Shown piece after piece: positions 60,172 through 64,000 of a stretch of DNA of 64,000 nucleotides. This DNA is from Saposhnikovia divaricata (lineage: Eukaryota; Streptophyta; Magnoliopsida; Apiales; Apiaceae). The stretch covers positions 11,956,001 through 12,020,000 of the forward strand of contig CM071595.1 in NCBI GenBank assembly GCA_036435485.1. The letters run 5' to 3'. The first letter of the stretch is position 1. Every line of letters starts with the position of its first letter. The position numbers and the translations under genes were made by a program. The notes beneath the pieces are model-generated. The model searched no databases. It was given only the letters and a program-made list of their open reading frames with translations, and had not been told where the DNA came from.

Positions 60172-61841
60172 TGAAACCCTATTGGTTTTGATGATGACAC
60201 AATGCAGCAAGCTGACTGCTTGGTTTTGATGATGACACAATGCAACAAGCTGGTTGCTTGTTACTTAATATATATTAGCCTGCTATCAAACTTTATTTTG
60301 CAGGATGCTTTGATTGAGGGGGAGTTTTTTAGCTCAATCTCAAAATCTTAGTTTTGATGATAACATAGTTAGCAAGCTGCTACGCTTGTAATGGTATATC
60401 GTAGCAAGCTTCTTGTGTATATTTCTAATTCTATTTTGCAGGACATATAAGTTATGCTATATACAAAGATGTTAACATGCTGGATATATGTACTGGACTA
60501 ATATTGTTTTGCAGGATTATTACTTATATTATTTCTTAGCAAAACAGGGTATCTCAGCTAGCTGACAGTACAAGAGTTCTTATATCACAACAAGCTGACA
60601 GATAACACAGCTAGCTGGCAGTCTGTCCAGAATATAAAGGGGAGTACGTTTTTATAGAAAATATTGTGGAAATCAGTTGTAAGATTTGTCTAATACATTT
60701 AAACATGATATTATATATATTAGAGCACTACTCAACTAGAAGAATCTTGCTAAACAACTTCCACTCATTAAAGGAACATTTTATTTCTTTAATGTGCCTT
60801 AAAAAGACAACCCATGTGCTTACTTTTCAAGCATGCTCTTTTAAAGTCAAATAATTCATGCTACAACATCTCCACCACCAGTTGTCTTGCAGAAAAGTCT
60901 TCAAAGAAAACACATGCATTCATTATCTATCTATTGTTTTCTTTATTTGTCACTAACAGATTTATTCAAGAACAAAAGGCTTTGTTCTCATCTCTCTCCA
61001 CTGAATATATTTTGTATCTTCAGTTTTATATATATCAAACCTACAGGTGAACGTTAGTAGGGCATTTAATTTGAACAAAGCCACACGTGAGAAGATTTCT
61101 TCAAGACCGTTGCAAGATTGTTCAAGATTTCATCTCCTACACTTCACTATAAAGGGCTGCGTGGTTCTTCATTGAAAGTAACACACCAGAGATTAAGAGC
61201 CTACAAGCTATATTCAGAATACAAAAGATACAACTCTGCACTTCATTTCCAGATTCTTCAAACAAGCTCTAGCACTATATTCTATATCGAAATATTAGAG
61301 TTCATTGAGTTGTAATTCTTTTTATCCATTGTATTGTTCAACTTGTAAAGTTGGTAGCTACTGGATTGTCAAGTTAGTGGAACAAGGGTTTGAGGAACAG
61401 TAGGCTAGAGAAGTTAATACTTGGTGTAGTATTGAACTTAGAGAGCTGTGTTCAGGAAATAGGTGTTCCAGCTAGCTGCAGTCAGTAACTGGGAGTTTAA
61501 GGGAGATATATTATTGTATCGTGTGGTTGGGTTTTTGAGATCAATAATATATTCTCTTACCAAGTTGGTAAGGGACTAGGACGTAGACCATAGAAGATTA
61601 GGGGTCGAACCTAGCTAAAATTCTTGGTGTTCTTTACTTACTGCAAATTTATCTTTCTGCATTGCATAACTAAGCTAGCTGCTTATTTATTAATCTGCCG
61701 AATCTAGTTAACTCAGCTAGCTGCTTATTCACTAATTTGTTGCATCCAGCTAGCTGCCAGAGTATAATTTTAGATAGATTTTTTATTTGATCATTGTTAG
61801 TCATAACACCTATTCACCCCTCCCCTCTAGGTGTATTTTCA
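60172..61841 (+). repeat. 3' LTR of the young Sirevirus
   Basis: 1670 bp, nearly identical to the 5' copy. The differences I could see are ACGTTTTTTTAG versus ACGTTTTTATAG, CACAGCAAG versus CACAACAAG, CTAACGGAT versus CTAACAGAT, and ATACACAAG versus ATACAAAAG. Confidence 0.95.
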
Positions 61842-61846
61842 ATTGC

Positions 61847-62683
61847 TACCCAATTAAACAATAATTAAATCGTGATTCGATAAAACCTTTTTCGTGATTA
61901 ATGTTTCCGTGTAATATAATCCCTTTAACAAAATATTATAGATTAAACTCGAGGCATGTGTTTAGTCATCCTCTTCAACATTTAATCCGGGTTTACTTGA
62001 TCCATGAGTAGACTATTAAAAACAAATCATTATTTGAGCACGGCCATGCATTTTATAGTCTCACTCAATCAAGAGGCCAATAATATCTCTCCTAATTATA
62101 GGAAGATTAAATCCTTTATCTATCATTCATATTTCTCATAGGACTCATGATATACCCGATGTCCACTTTTATCATCACCCGGTCAAAGGTAACTTTTAAT
62201 GTAGTCAAAGTATATTAATCCTCGTATAGAAATATAATGATCTCAAGTCAAAGGATCATTACATCATTATCACTGTGAGTCTTTCTTATGACTTTATTAA
62301 AGATGAAGAATCTCACTGTGGGTCTGTCCAGTACCATGTACTCCTACATGTACCTATGTATTGACTTTAGTATCTCCATACTTATAACCAATGAGATGTG
62401 GTTATCTGTCAAACAACATAGTAGTCTATTTATGCATTATTATTGTCCTATAATAATAATACTCAACCAGGGACCTTTTAAGAATATGATATATTATATA
62501 ATCTCAAGTTCAAGTCATGTACTTAAACTATATAATGTGTATCATGATTCTAAGGACATTTATTATGCTAACAAATATATCGCAGTAATTAAAGTCATAA
62601 TAAATACGTTTATTGAATGATGAAATGACATAAAGGTTTATTCAAAGAAACAATGTATTGCCTCTAGGGCACCTACACTAACA
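61847..62683 (-). repeat. 5' part of the copia 5' LTR, right of the nested Sirevirus
   Basis: It continues the LTR interrupted at 52644 and matches 45307-46141 almost base for base, ending (plus strand) CCTACACTAACA. The 110-codon ORF here is incidental. Confidence 0.9.
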
Positions 62684-63103
62684 TTAGCGTCGGTCAAATG
62701 TAAGGCGTCAAATGTAAGGCATCACATAAAGTACAAACTACAGGGTCGATTATAGGTAGGACGACACTAAAAGTACACAATATAGCATCGGTTTTACAAG
62801 ACCAACAATAAAGGGGTACTTCAGGCATCGATTGAGTAAAGGCCGACACTAAAAAGTGTACACTAAAGCGTCGGTTGTTTAATGACCGACACTATAAGTG
62901 TTTTTAGGCGTCGACATTCAAAAGCCCGGTGCATATAAGGTTATAGGCATCAATTAATTTTGCAAACCGACACAAAAGGTCCAACATAAATGACAAAAAG
63001 CGTCGGTTAAGCTAGCACCCGATGCATATAATATGTATAGGCCACGGCTCTCTATAGAACCGATGCAAAAAGTGCAATGCTGTAAGACCTTTCTGTACTA
63101 GTG
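62684..63103. mobile_element. right end of a third CACTA transposon
   Basis: The sequence ends CTTTCTGTACTAGTG, whose complement CACTAGTACAGAAAG is a familiar CACTA terminus. The preceding 400 bp is filled with GCGTCGGTT, AACCGACAC and related short motifs in both orientations, as in CACTA subterminal regions. The copia element at 44597-62683 is inserted just inside this region. The left end was not found in the window, so the element is either very long or truncated. Confidence 0.7.
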
Positions 63104-64000
63104 TTTACTCATGAACAAATTACACACAAGGTATGACCAACTCGATTAAATGGACAAACCCAACCTATTTCTTCACTGATAACATCAATAAAAAAGTTAT
63201 ACATTCGTTGTTCTATTATATTGTGGTGGAATAAATTTATCAATTATTCAATTAATCATGCATGTATGTTATGAGACGGGCGTCGGCGTTTAAGAACGTT
63301 AATTAGTTATATTTAATAATTATTAATTGCTATTATGAAAATTATCACTATAATTTTGTATGAAAAATAGTAAGACGCCTTTATGGAATTGATAAAGTTG
63401 ATAATATGTTAGAGTACCTTCACTTTGTTTATATAATTAATTTCAAACGACTTAGTGTTTATTCTGATTCCAATGATTTTAAAATTCATTTTCATTCATT
63501 ATTAAATTAGAGATAGAAAATAATTACATGAACATATAAAAAAGTTACATACAAAAAAGTTCTTATAAATACTCAAAAATATTAATAAAATGAAGAGATA
63601 CAAGGGTCGGATCACTTCAAAAAATGTGAAGATAACTTAAAAAATGCATTTGAATTCTTTTTTGTTTGTCATACAACCAAATTTATCGACAATTTAAGTC
63701 AATCACACCTATCCTCACATTATACATTCTGCTTCTTTTCATCATATGTTAGATATTGATTCAAGTGATGGTCAGGATCTGGACTACTGATCAGATATTA
63801 ATGCTGACGTCATCAGTATTACGATGTCAGTATTAGGTTGCTATCAGGATTATGAGCTGATCAGGATTACATAAAGATATACATCAGTCCAGAGATCAAG
63901 GGAGATTGACATGTCGGTTCCTGATTTATAGGAATGCAGCTATCATTCAAGATATGTATTAAGAGTCGTATGTAATTGATTTAGTATATCTTGTAATTGA
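63104..64000. other. AT-rich non-coding DNA
   Basis: No gene is visible. From about 63748 (TGTTAGATATTGATTCAAG) to the window end the composition changes and ATCAGTATTA-type repeats appear, perhaps the start of another LTR that runs off the window. This cannot be decided here. Confidence 0.35.

Larger units (their letters stand above)
52645..61841 (+). mobile_element. young Sirevirus (Ty1/copia), 9197 bp
   Basis: Both LTRs are exactly 1670 bp (52645-54314, 60172-61841), start TGAAACCCTATTGG and end GGTGTATTTTCA. The flanks are ATTGC on both sides (52640-52644, 61842-61846). The primer site TGGTATCAAAGC (54317-54328) fits initiator Met tRNA, and the purine tract AAAAAGGGGGAGAT precedes the 3' LTR. 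I could find only about four differences between the LTRs, so the insertion is recent. Gag and pol are nearly full length but carry a frameshift, one nonsense codon and two lost zinc ligands. No env-like ORF follows pol (only 520 bp to the 3' LTR). Copies of AGCTAGCT occur throughout. Confidence 0.95.
44597..62683 (-). mobile_element. Ty1/copia retrotransposon, structurally complete, host of a nested Sirevirus
   Basis: LTRs begin TGTTAGTGTAGGTGCCCTAG and end CGAAACCC-ACA on the minus strand. The left (3') LTR is 44597-46141; the right (5') LTR is 51982-62683 with the Sirevirus inside it. The 5-bp duplication TTAGC is exact (44592-44596 and 62684-62688). A primer-site-like AGCATCAAAGC lies just after the 5' LTR, and the purine tract AAGTGGGAGAT just before the 3' LTR. 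A single gag-pol frame fills 46156-50114 with five breaks. LTR differences are in the order of one to two per hundred bases by eye, so this copy is older than its Sirevirus insert. Confidence 0.9.

Noticed and set aside
63748..64000. Start of another LTR retrotransposon
   Set aside because: Only a TG start and a composition change are visible; the window ends before any second feature could support it.

Overview
The window is a stretch of repeat-dense nuclear DNA from a flowering plant, probably a eudicot with a large transposon-rich genome. It is AT-rich and intron-bearing. It holds LTR retrotransposons, CACTA DNA transposons, MITEs and a LINE tail. No complete, uninterrupted host gene is visible. 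Nearly all recognisable coding sequence belongs to transposable elements or to gene pieces carried by them. No database search was possible; family names rest on motifs and termini read in the sequence.

Layout. 1-2601: non-coding DNA, possibly the 5' end of a minus-strand host gene near 1.2 kb, a Stowaway MITE (1784-2033) and a tRNA-like SINE trace. 2602-14999: one minus-strand Sirevirus-like Ty1/copia element with a 3' LTR, polypurine tract, env-like ORF with its own TATA-like box, a 5'UTR-like segment and RNase H. A deletion joins RNase H directly to a truncated 5' LTR, removing gag and most of pol. 15000-21447: LTR-like debris, a tandem segmental duplication, three MITEs and AT-rich DNA. 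21448-25697: a CACTA element (TSD AAT) built largely of satellite-like tandem repeats. 25698-27585: AT-rich DNA with a LINE 3' end.

27586-36645: a second CACTA element (TSD TTC) without transposase. It carries plus-strand exon fragments resembling importin-9 (two consecutive exons around a probable U12-type AT-AC intron), a plant CCCH zinc-finger protein, and MMS19. A 4.5 kb solo gypsy-type LTR (29919-34403) lies between them. This Pack-CACTA-like gene collector is the most interesting object in the window.

38074-43875: an old minus-strand Ty3/gypsy element with decayed gag and protease, an RNase H stub, no visible reverse transcriptase or integrase, and two tandem-repeat arrays in the 3' part. 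44597-62683: a minus-strand copia element (TSD TTAGC) with five breaks in gag-pol. A young Sirevirus (52645-61841, TSD ATTGC, equal 1670-bp LTRs with only about four visible differences) sits inside its 5' LTR. This young element carries about 19 copies of the palindrome AGCTAGCT, in LTRs and coding sequence alike. The copia element is itself inserted in the subterminal region of a third CACTA element whose right end is at 63103. The nest (CACTA > copia > Sirevirus) and the LTR divergences give a relative order of insertion: gypsy oldest, copia intermediate, plus-strand Sirevirus most recent.
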